DNA of 64,000 bases from Leptobrachium leishanense (lineage: Eukaryota > Chordata > Amphibia > Anura > Megophryidae). The stretch covers positions 18,039,615-18,103,614 of the forward strand of contig CM019075.1 of assembly GCA_009667805.1 (NCBI GenBank), in the 5' to 3' direction. Below, one piece after another: positions 10,879 through 19,627 of the stretch. A program made the position numbers and the translations under genes. Numbering within the stretch: the stretch's first letter is position 1; each line of letters begins with the position of its first letter. The notes beneath the pieces were generated by a model. That model did no database searches. It was not told where the DNA came from and saw only the letters and a program-made list of their open reading frames with translations.

Positions 10879-11154
10879 GATTTAGAAGGACGGGAGCGGA
10901 AGAGGAGGGAGGTCAGTATATATATACCGTTGGAAACAAGTGGATTTTAGGGTAAGTATTACAGTAAAAAAAAAAAAAAAATCCCTACCTAGTTATTGAG
11001 TGACTAGGTATATTTTAAAGTAAAAAAACGGGGGGGGGGGATTTTTGCTTAGAGTGTCCCTTTAAAACAACAAGCAATACTCCAGTCTCTTCAGTTAGCA
11101 TGGATCGAATATCAGGCAGAAAGCAGATCTTAATAAGGAATATTTATAATATTT
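10879..11154. mobile_element. LTR- and MITE-derived patch inside gag
   Basis: The segment matches the right third of MITE B plus the adjoining LTR (about 6173-6447), including the MITE end GAGTGTCCCTTTAAAACAAC and CAGGCAGAAAGCAGATCTTA. The order and orientation are the same as in the left LTR. Differences such as a shortened A-run mean the donor may have been another copy. It lies between two copies of a 162-bp gag segment, which suggests recombination or template switching rather than transposition. Confidence 0.8.
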
Positions 11155-11445
11155 AGTTCTCAGCACGAGGTCTGGGTGTAGAGCGATCTGCAGCGCCTGC
11201 AGGGGCAGGAGATAATTGTGTTCTGCCTGCATGGGCCATAGCGAGCTGATGTACCCGTTCGGATTGCTGCTCCGCCGCTTCTCACTCACACGCAGCCCTG
11301 CGCTCCGCAGCTTCTCGGTCCGCTTGGCGCGCTGCCGCCTGTCGCTCGGACCCAGCGCTACGCTCCGCAGCTTCGCATTCAGCTCTGCGCTCCTCTCGCT
11401 TTTGGTACTGCAGGATGAGCTGAAGCCGCATCTGAGAGTCCACAG
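11155..11445 (-). pseudogene. Gag N-terminal coiled-coil region, with duplicated copy 2
   Basis: On the minus strand this continues gag between the TSD of the 2.0-kb insertion and the patch. One frame is rich in Arg, Glu, Ala and Gln (starting near 11432 with a QLILQYQKREERRAE-like segment), consistent with the charged coiled coil that precedes the capsid in this lineage. The 3' part (11155-11316) is the second copy of the duplicated gag segment. Frames change several times, so no intact product is expected. Confidence 0.55.
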
Positions 11446-11459
11446 AGTCCACATGTTTT
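11445..11459. other. 15-bp target duplication, left copy
   Basis: GAGTCCACATGTTTT occurs here and at 13475-13489. It brackets a 2,015-bp segment that interrupts the gag frame, and joining across it would restore gag continuity. A duplication of this length indicates target-primed reverse transcription. Confidence 0.85.
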
Positions 11460-13474
11460 TATATTTCAAAGTTTTTATTTTGAAAAAGAGTCAGCTTAAC
11501 AACATACAAAGCATGGAATGACCTCGCAGGGCCATGAAATGTCATCAGAGAAACACAGCAGTATAAAACAAAAGAAATCATCTGAGGAAAATCACATGTT
11601 AGCAAACATCCCCTAAGAGGGGGGTCTCATCGAGGGTAAACAACTAAAAATAAGAAGTATAAAGAGAAATAAAATATTAATAAAATAGGAAAAAACATAA
11701 AATAAAAGGGGGAAGGGGTGTGGGGGATAGGCACAGGCCATAACCGTGACACTCCTGGCACACTCCCGAAGGAGGCCATGGAGGGACAACGTCACGAGGC
11801 CCGGTAGTCCGAGGGCCAAGTACGACAAGCGGAGCCATAGTGGCGCACCTCGGGACCACACGGAGAGTGCCAAAAAATAAATAAATAAATAATAATAATA
11901 AGTAAATTAATTAAAAAAAAAAAAAAAAAAAAGGGGGGAGAGACAGGGGTCTCTAATGATAGGACATCGAAATAAAATGGGGGGGGATATCGAAAAATGT
12001 CCACAATGGCAGCCGCTGAAGACAAAAATTGTAAAAATAAAAGTCCTCATAATAGAGCACAGCAAGGGAATAAAATAAAAGAAAAGTCATCAAGGAACAG
12101 TTCAGCGATGGGGGAAGATCCGCCGAAAGGAGCAGGGGAAGAGACTCCTCATCCAGCATCCAGGAACGGCATCGGGGCCATCTCAGGCAGCGCCCCGCAG
12201 GTCATCTCAGGTCGCTTCAAAAATCAGCACCTAGACATCCAAGTGACGGCAAGAACGGCTATAATATCTCGGAGAGAAAAAAAAATCTCAGCATAGGGAC
12301 AAAGGAAGGGGGAGAGTCAGCAAAAGTAGTCATCGAGATGGGGGAAGTCAACACGGGCCAGGCCAGGAACCAGGAGGAGAAGAAAGGAGTCAGCGAACCT
12401 CTTCATCCTGTATCTCGCCAGGGAACTGCCAGGGCCGCTCCCGTGGGACCGTCAGTCTCATGTAGGGTCCATTGCGCAGAACCCAGGGCACGTCGTGCAC
12501 CCAGCCTCCATGGTTCACCCTGGGCTATCCAAGCCATCAGCCCGGACCAGGACCAGCTCAGCTGCTCCTCAGCATCCAGGCCTCCAGGCCCGAGCATCAC
12601 TCCCAACACAGACCTCATAGGAGCCGCGGCCGCCTGTTCAGTGACCTCCGGTTCGGCGGGTCTCGTGCAGACAGTGCGTCCGGTGTCCTCTTGCGCCGCT
12701 GGGGTCCCCCCGATGTGAGGCAGGGCGAGCACAGCTTGGTCAAATCTCTCGGGTCAGCACCTTGCGGCTCCTCTACAACATCAGCATCCACCCTGGCCAT
12801 CTGTGAGACAATCTCCTCAGCTGGGTACTCCTCGACTGTAGGAGGCTTCGGGCCTACAGTGGGGTCCGGCGATGGGGCAGCCGCGACCACGTGCTCCCTC
12901 GGGCTAGCCACATCCCGGCCCGTCATAAACACACACATCAGCCGGCGCCAATCACCTTTTGTAAGTACTCGAGTGTCGTCCTCTGGAATCGACGCCAGAC
13001 AGGCATCTAATGCCGCCAGTCTAGCATCCACCGTCGCAGGTTGGAAGAGGACGGCGGCGCCCAACATAAGATCCCCGAGTCCCGCGACAGCAGTCTCTGT
13101 GGGGACATCTTGGTTGGCCGGGAGACGGGGGCCCTCCGTCTTCACAGCCAGTAGCAAGGCATCATCCAGAGGTGACAGGGTCCATTTATGCAGTGATGCC
13201 ACCGAGCAGGGCTCCATGTCTCAGAGCAGGCCGCAAGATGGCCGCCAGGTGAACGTCGCGGCCCAGAGTCGGCGGCCAAATCCCGGGTCTCTGTGGTCCG
13301 GAGCGGGGGACTAAACGGGCTCCAGACCATGCACGCCTGATGGCCAGCCTCAGGGGGACTCCAATACTGGGAGAAAAATGGAGATACTCAGCCTAATTGT
13401 CTCTAAAAAGTCACCATGTCGAGGAGCTCCATCCAAACACATCTATTCCCCTCCGCTGCCGGCCACGCCCCCCC
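11460..13474 (-). mobile_element. 2.0-kb retroposon of unknown family in gag
   Basis: It is flanked by a 15-bp target duplication. Read on the minus strand it starts with a GC-rich GGGGGGCGTGGCC segment, carries a 200-codon open frame and ends with an AATAAA signal near 11475 just before the duplication. That order (GC-rich 5' end, AATAAA 3' end, long duplication) fits an L1-type LINE derivative or a retroposed transcript. Two homopolymer stretches (A20 near 11911-11930, and a poly-T-rich part) lie within. I do not recognise a LINE polymerase in it. Confidence 0.65.
12615..13217 (-). CDS. Unrecognised open frame in the 2.0-kb retroposon
   Basis: A 200-codon frame on the presumed sense strand of the retroposon. 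It is acidic in the middle (PTVEEYPAEEIVSQMARVDA), Pro- and Ala-rich, with a basic C-terminus (QRRKRT). No zinc finger, transmembrane segment or signal peptide is apparent. A 280-codon frame overlaps it on the opposite strand (12472-13314). I prefer the minus frame because it has the more protein-like composition and matches the inferred transcript direction. The function is unknown; it could be a LINE ORF1-like leader protein or chance in GC-rich sequence. Confidence 0.35.
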   Translation of the reverse strand: MEPCSVASLHKWTLSPLDDALLLAVKTEGPRLPANQDVPTETAVAGLGDLMLGAAVLFQPATVDARLAALDACLASIPEDDTRVLTKGDWRRLMCVFMTGRDVASPREHVVAAAPSPDPTVGPKPPTVEEYPAEEIVSQMARVDADVVEEPQGADPRDLTKLCSPCLTSGGPQRRKRTPDALSARDPPNRRSLNRRPRLL

Positions 13475-13489
13475 GAGTCCACATGTTTT

Positions 13490-13745
13490 AAAACAGTCTG
13501 CAAGTAAACATACAGGGCAGTATCACCCTTGGGCGAAGCACTTGACACTGTCCTTTCCACTGGACTTGCACTTCCTTCGGCTGGGTCAAGCGTGGTACCC
13601 TGCTCTGCTGCGTCCTGGACTGCTTGCCTCGCATCATAATCCTCGAGGGCTTGTAAAAGTTCATCTTTTATCTTGCCCTTCGTCTAAATATTTTTGTCTT
13701 TAAACAGCTGTTCTAACGTTGATGTGTCATTCTCACTCCAGCCAA
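13490..13745 (-). pseudogene. Gag N-terminus, SAP-like segment
   Basis: One minus-strand frame reads a short helix-rich segment with TLEQLFKDKN, then KGKIKDELLQALEDYDARQ, resembling the SAP-like N-terminus seen in Gmr1-type Gag. It continues into an Ala/Ser/Pro-rich linker and reaches the 15-bp duplication, beyond which the rest of gag resumes at 11445. There is one in-frame stop between the two motif halves, near 13688, and no clear start codon, so the gene is broken. Confidence 0.6.
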
Positions 13746-13922
13746 ATAAAAGATAGCACAGAAAAACAAAGAAGGGGGACGGAACTGCTGTGTTTTGTGT
13801 AAATTCTAATAAATGCACTGAGTTCTGCTCTGGAAATTGGAAAACCAATTTCTTTAGTATCTGGATCTATGTTGCTTCACAGATCCAAATACTAACCTGA
13901 TAACCCACCACTTGCCAGCAGT

Positions 13923-14876
13923 TGTCACAACCCCTACGCTCGCTGCTGCGAAAGACGCCGGGTTAAGCCGCTCACTATCTGTCTAGCCTAGACCCAGATA
14001 ATGACTGCGTGGACAACAATCCCTGCGCGCTTGCTTACCTATCCGTCCCCGCACACTTTCTCTCGTAACAGGTATGTAGAGCGCGGTACAATGGTCCCAG
14101 GATTGCAACGCAGTACCAGTCTTCTCTTAAATCGGATAGTGACTACGTTTCACACAATCCCTGGGCCCACTTCTTATTCTATTAGTTATGCTGCCACCAG
14201 TTCTCCTGAACACTATGCGTGTTGCTGCTAAGGATGCAGGGCTAAGCAACCCACTATCTGTCTATCCTAGACCCAGATAATGACTGCGTGGACAACAATC
14301 CCCGCCGTCCCCAGTGACCGCAACTCACAATTTCATAGCTACTCGAGCTTAAAACAACAAGCAATACTCCAGTCTTTTCAGTTAGCATGGATCAAATATC
14401 AGGCAGAAAGCAGATCTTAATAAGGAATATTTATTATGATATAGAAAAAATTATCACAGTGCATTTGTTACAAAAAGATGGATATGATAAATCAATTAAT
14501 TACACATTACACACAAACAGCAAACAAATAAAAGGGAGATAACAGCAGATCTTAGTTACTTACAATATACGCTAGACGATCAGCCATAGGGAGGTTCTAT
14601 TAGGAGCTGGCAATATTCCCTCAATTCTCGATTGACCTCCAAGGAAATAGCCCCTAGCTCATGCTTGATTCAGAATATATATAGGGCTGCCCTTTTTCTA
14701 AGTACAGCCTCCTAGCTGGTAGAGCCTTTGTTTACAATTCCCAGAATTCCTCTCTCCTGGGCACGCTCAGTGCATTTCTTCGTTAATTTTAATTCCCTTG
14801 CCATAGATATAAATATATATATATATAGATATACAAATAGCTAGACACAGAGAGATGGGTATGTCTACCTGTGACA
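13923..14876 (-). repeat. 5' LTR of the Gypsy element
   Basis: 954 bases starting TGTCA and ending TGACA, followed by the GTAGT duplication at 14877-14881. It lacks the MITE and the 1.16-kb insertion present in its partner and so preserves both pre-insertion sites. The bases just inside (minus strand after the LTR) read ACTGCTGGCAAGTGG; TGGCAAGTGG might be the tRNA primer site, but I cannot match it to a tRNA. Confidence 0.88.
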
Positions 14877-14891
14877 GTAGTGGCCCTTTAA

Positions 14892-15159
14892 ATATGCAGG
14901 TATCTGCCACCAGGTGTGACCACCAATTATCCTTTGGTAGATCAGCAGTCCATGAATGGTTCAGGGCAGAGTGGAATTGCAGGAGCCTCTGAAGCTCTTC
15001 CCAGGTAGAGCCGATTGTGAACTTGACTGGGACAGCTGGAGCTGCAAGTTCAAGTCCTCCTTCAGTGGTGGATATGTCTAGCAGGTTCACGGGCCACCCA
15101 CGATAGAATTCCCCTAAAGGAGTAATTTCCGGGTGCGAGCAAGTAAATGTTCTGGTCAT
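14892..15159 (-). other. Open frame of unknown origin flanking the nest
   Basis: A minus-strand frame of about 95 codons starts at 15159 and runs to the MITE/LTR junction. The translation is protein-like, with few rare residues and features such as FYRGWPVNLLDIST and GSTWEELQRLLQFHSAL. I do not recognise the family. It could be an exon or a fragment of a transposon protein truncated by MITE A. Confidence 0.3.
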
Positions 15160-15217
15160 AAAGAAAATCTTCCCTGCAGAAACATTCAGAATCTCGTCAT
15201 CACAAAGGGGTTCTTAT

Positions 15218-15335
15218 TTTATTTATTTATTTATTTATTTATAGAGTATTTTAACAGGAAGGAGACATTGAGATTTCTCTCGTTTTCCAGTATGTCCTGG
15301 GTTCAAGATCGAACATGAAATGTTACAGTCGTTAC
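15218..15335 (+). repeat. Dispersed repeat tail, copy 2
   Basis: A TTTA tract of about seven units is followed by the same conserved block as 4615-4725 (GACATTGAGATTTCTCTCG, then ATGTCCTGGGTTCAAG). Confidence 0.65.
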
Positions 15336-15521
15336 AAATCTTCTATAATTGGGTCATGGAAGCAACAATAACCTTATTATCCGTTGAATTTTTTTGGCTG
15401 CTGGCTCCTATATAAAGACATTAAGGTCTGATTTTCGTATCACCATTCTATTAGAGGCACCTGCACGGTCACGGGGCAAAGTCTCACCAGAAAGAGTGGT
15501 TTCCAATGACTCAAAGGGTAG

Positions 15522-16140
15522 CAGGGTTATTCAAAGAGAATCGAAAAGTCACCATACGTTCAGTGACTTTTCGTTCGCTTCAATTCGGTGCGATTCGGCG
15601 CGATTCGGCGATCTATTTCGGCGACCCTGCAGTGTATTCAGCAAACACCACAGGATCCCCGAAGTGCAAGGAAAACCCGCCGCAAACCCGACGAACACTC
15701 GCCACCAACCTGCCAGACACTCACCGCAAAACCCGCCAAAATATGCCTAAAAGATTCTAAAAAATCTCAAAATAAAGAGGCCCTTTACAGCAGAATAAAA
15801 TAATAAACGGTTTATTAGATATTGAATTAAAGCTGAAATATTTTTAACATTGAAGCCTATGGGATTCTCCTGAATAAACCTGTCGAATGAAACCACTGAA
15901 TGGCAGGGCATTTCAGCAACCTTTCTCAGCTGTTTTGTGTTCTCCGAATAGACAAAACATTGATTCTCTATGGGGGAGTTCACTGCCCTCGAACAGACAC
16001 TGTACGTGAAGGCAATTCGTCACAATTTGACGAATTGCCTGCTCTCTGAATAGCCGAATGGCCCCGAAATGTCACCGTTCGCTGAAATTCAACCTTTGGT
16101 TACATTTCGGAGACTTTTCACCTCTCTTTGAATAACCCTG
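15522..16140. mobile_element. CAGGGTTATTC inverted-repeat family, copy 1
   Basis: The ends are CAGGGTTATTCAAAGAGAA and, as reverse complement of the right end, CAGGGTTATTCAAAGAGAG. Next to the left end is the hairpin around AAAAGTCACC...GGTGACTTTT that marks this end in other copies. The copy is internally shortened relative to 25613-26500. It is non-coding. Flanks are TAG and TAA, so the target duplication is not clear here. Confidence 0.8.
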
Positions 16141-16914
16141 TAAGTGTGACTTGCTGGGACACCTGGACATAAAAACACAGTCCCTGTATAATCCACTTTC
16201 GGTCAAAGAGTACAGATCGGACAGCATGCAATACAGTGATTGTTCATGCCACAATATAAGCATAAGCCTAGTGCTCTCCTCGATTTCATCTCAGAAGGCA
16301 GCACTGTCTGTAATACCCCAAATTATATTGGCTCAATGTAATCCGCAGACCAGGAGTATATAAAAGAGGTGGACAAGGGTACATCCAATACAAAGTGACG
16401 TGGAGCTGAAGACACCTGTAGAGAAGCAACTTCTTGTCTGCAGTCATATAGACATCTGTCTATTTGTATAGCTAGACAGATCAGGTCTTCAAGATTGTTT
16501 GGCGTGTTACCTCTGGCAATCTTGTATTTTATGAGGTAAAGGGTCATCATCAGGGGGTGTCAGCCTATGATATGTTCAGGGACCCAGTGGCTCCAGGGGG
16601 CCCTGGCCAAACCTTGTGTAACTTGGCTAAATGCCACATATTAAAACTATAACGGGGTATCTATATCAAAACAAAAATAGAATACACAGGGTTATACCCC
16701 TTTAGCCAGTTATACACCCAATGCTAAATGGCCACTCACAAGGTATCAATTGATAAAAGGCTCATCTCGGGTTCTTTAAGTCACCAGTTAGATGTAAATG
16801 CCTTAAAGGAAAGCTATACACATAGTGTTTTTTTATTGCGCTTACATAGTTAAAAACAATTAAATCATATTAACATCACCAACTCCACAGCCTGTCAGGT
16901 TGCTGGATGGTACT
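16141..16914. other. No gene recognised
   Basis: No protein family is recognised. The last 150 bases (AGTGTTTTTTTATTGCGCTTACATAG and following) resemble the tail sequences found beside hammerhead-like motifs elsewhere in the window, so this is probably part of the same retro-element family. Confidence 0.4.
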
Positions 16915-16953
16915 GCTCGACGCGTTTCGTCTATCCAGACTTCATCAGGAGCC
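16915..16953 (-). ncRNA. Minimal hammerhead ribozyme motif
   Basis: On the minus strand the parts occur in order: GGCTC, the core box CTGATGA, an extra A, stem II GTCT-GGAT-AGAC, the second core box GAAA, then CGCGTC and GAGC. GCTC and GAGC pair to form stem I on either side of the predicted cleavage site GTC. Stem III would be only one or two pairs, as in the minimalist hammerheads described in Penelope-like retroelements. An extra A after the first box is tolerated in at least one known viroid hammerhead. Cleavage activity is not shown. Confidence 0.65.
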
Positions 16954-18003
16954 ACATGGCCCCAGAGAAGAAGCCTTTAATTCCCCATATGCAGGTTCCA
17001 GGGCAGCCTAGAATGTAAGCTCCAGTGACCACGGCCCCCCACACCTTGTTTCTCTGGTCCCTAAGTTTCTTTGGAGGTTTATTAGGTTTAATTCCCCATT
17101 TTTCATTGTATAGAGCCATCGAGATCACTGATCTATTAATGAAGAGATTGTACTTCTCCAAATTAATAGCTACTTGTGGGAGAATTTACTTTTCCAGGTA
17201 AAATGCGTCAGTTATTTTAAGGTCAGCAAAAATGGTGCGTCAAGGAAATCTGCTTTTTCTTTTGCATGAGTGATGGAAATCTGTTTGTTAGAAGCCAGAG
17301 AGCATCTTCACAACCAGATGCAGAATAAAAAAATGTGCATCCTATTTAATTTATACCAACAAGGGGGTTCAGTTTATATATATTTCAGAAAAGGAACCTT
17401 GCTACAAAACTGTTAAGTTTCTGCACTGTTTGATCTTTTGTTTTTTTTACTGATAAGTTTGGGTTGTTTCAACTTCAACATCAAGCAAACCTCAGATTGA
17501 CTTCCATCAATGCTAAGGTTGACCAGAAACGTAATGATAACGGGTAACCAGGATTATAATTTTCTGCAGTATGAATAGCGTGATATACTCTGGTCGTTGA
17601 GATAATTACTACTATAGAGATACAGTGCAAGCTGACAAATACAGACGTTGCATATTGAAATATGTTTGAATAAGTGCTTTGCCGTTGGGCAATTGTCTGC
17701 CCATCGCTTGGAATGCAGAGCTTGTTGCCCTCTAGTCACATAAAGCCGTGTATTTAGATGGTCGAATGCATTATGATCGGTGTCATGAACAAGTGCTGAA
17801 ATGCCCCCAGGAAACCAGCATCTGGCATAGAAATCTTGTCTGCCCAGTAATAAAAATAAATATATATGTAACTTAATTATCTAGATAGTTCCATTAGAGA
17901 GATTTCATAAACTACTCGAGACACAAGGTTTAATTTACTCAATGACCTATTGTTCATATTCAGAGACAGCTTTTGGGTCTGTACCCTTCGTAAAGTCAAA
18001 GCT
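16954..18003. other. No gene recognised
   Basis: AT-rich, with no open frame above about 76 codons that resembles a protein and no paired terminal repeats found. Confidence 0.5.
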
Positions 18004-18275
18004 TAAAGGGAGCACTTATCAGAGTGGTCACACTGCTATGACCTCCCTGCTCTATCTGCTCCTCTGAAGGGGGCTCAGAGGGCTGATTCAGCCATCCAAA
18101 TTCAGGGGCTTAGTCCTGCCCAGGACCTAAGCCCAGGGAGCCCCCAGCCAATTGATGTGTGGTAAAGTAGGACATCCACACTTCTCAAAGGGGCACAGAG
18201 TCTGTATTTAGTGCGGGCAAGGCTGAGAGTGACTGTCAGAAAGTGTGAAACCTTTGAAAGGGGAGCCCTTTAAAA
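18004..18275. mobile_element. Possible TTAA-type MITE
   Basis: TTAAAGGGAGCAC at the left and, inverted, TTAAAGGGCTCCC at the right bracket about 265 bases. Both ends share TTAA followed by AGGG, as in MITE B, but the inverted repeats diverge after eight bases. No empty site is available for comparison. Confidence 0.35.
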
Positions 18276-18753
18276 GTGGAGGGGGCTTCCGTCACATTTA
18301 TGAACACCTTGAAATTAGGCTGAGTGGGCCCAAGACCCAACTGACTTAAGTATTAAACTCAGCAGCCTTGTCAATAAGAGAGCCAGAGAATTAAACTTCT
18401 TGTCTCTCGGCCTGATTAGACGGATTACTTGTTTTTTGTGCAGTGCAGTGGAGGAGGGCTTTGCTAATAATAAAAGGCCATATAAGTGCTAGTGGTTGCA
18501 CCTTAGCAAGCTTGTGGACACTTACTTAGGAATAATCATAGGCGTATTCCCTTTCAGTGATTTAGAAAAACACACCTAGTCACATCGTCACTTATACCTG
18601 CATACACATACTCATAGAAACATTCAGAACCTCCATAAAAGACGGTTACTTGACTCACTTCTACATAATAGAAGGAAGTAAAGCACTAAAGGTTTATCTC
18701 AGAGGTTGCCATGTTCGGCACACTTCAGTAGGTTAAGCACATACTGATATTTT

Positions 18754-19627
18754 AGGAGTTATTCAAGGCGCATGGAATTGGCCAATGAAGTGCACCGAAC
18801 GGTTAATTTCCCCGTATGATGCAATTTCGTAGCCGTTCAGCAATTCAAAAAGCTGGCGATTCCTCAAATATTGGTGAATTGCCAGCAACCTGCGGTGACC
18901 TTCAGCGGCAGTGAAATTCCCTATAAAGAAACAATGGTTAATCTATTCACAGACACCGAACAGCAGTGAAATGTCAGTGAAATGCCCTGATTTTTGGTGG
19001 TTTCATTCGACATCTTTAATAAGGCGAATCCCATAGGTTTCAATGTAAAAGAAATTCTCAGTTTTTATTAAATATTTATTGAACCATTTCTTCTTTCTTT
19101 TTGCAGCAAAAAGACTCTTTATTTATTTATTTTGGCAAAATTTTTGTTTCAGATTTTTTTACATGCGTTTTTTTAATTCTGTAACAGACTTTTTATTGTT
19201 ATTCATAGGATTTTATATTCCAGGCATTGTCATGCATTTCATTTTTTTAAGACATCTTTCAAAGTTGTGTTTTTAGGTTGTTTTTACCCCTGTTCAGCAG
19301 CTGGTTGGCTTTTTTCAGATGTGTGCGGCAGTCTGTTCAGCGGATTGTTGGATGCATTCAGCGGTTTTTAGGAGCGATTTGGCAATTTTGCAACAGGTTA
19401 TCAGATCGATTCGGCAGTTTTTTGTTGTGTTAGGTGGTTTTACAGCGGTTTGCAGCTGTGTTCGGCGGGGTTATCGGCGGTGTCCGGTGCATCGATTCAG
19501 AGCACTACAGGGGGGCTGCGGTGAATGCTGAATTCACCACCGGGTTGGCGAATTAAGGGTGCCGAAATGCACCTAAGGATAGAGCACCGAAATTTTGCTG
19601 AATTTTCGATGCTCTCTGAATAACCCC
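18754..19627. mobile_element. CAGGGTTATTC family, copy 2 (diverged)
   Basis: Left end AGGAGTTATTCAAGG and right end GCTCTCTGAATAACCCC correspond to the family ends. Internal landmarks are conserved in order: CCTGATTTTTGGTGGTTTCATTCG, a block around GAATCCCATAGGTTTCAATG, and GACTCTTTATTTA. It is older than copies 1, 3 and 4, judging from substitutions in the ends. The frame at 19079-19276 is Phe-rich and arises from the T-rich interior, so it is not a gene. Confidence 0.65.

Larger units (their letters stand above)
5323..14876 (-). mobile_element. Gypsy-type LTR retrotransposon, gag-pro only, heavily nested
   Basis: The element is bounded by TGTCA...TGACA LTRs (5323-8033 and 13923-14876) and a GTAGT target duplication. 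Read on the minus strand it runs: 5' LTR, gag start (about 13745-13490), interrupted gag, capsid with SCAN-like fold, zinc knuckle, aspartic protease, a long repeat-rich tail, polypurine tract, 3' LTR. No reverse transcriptase, RNase H or integrase is visible, so it would need enzymes in trans. The gag and protease resemble the Gmr1-like Gypsy lineage from which the vertebrate SCAN domain is thought to derive; that lineage call is from recognition, not a search. Later insertions at 5754-6364, about 6799-7960, 10879-11154 and 11460-13474 account for roughly 4 kb of its length. Confidence 0.85.

Noticed and set aside
12472..13314. 280-codon open frame on the + strand in the 2.0-kb retroposon
   Set aside because: Ser/Arg/Pro-rich composition is what GC-rich antisense sequence produces; the retroposon's inferred transcript runs on the other strand.
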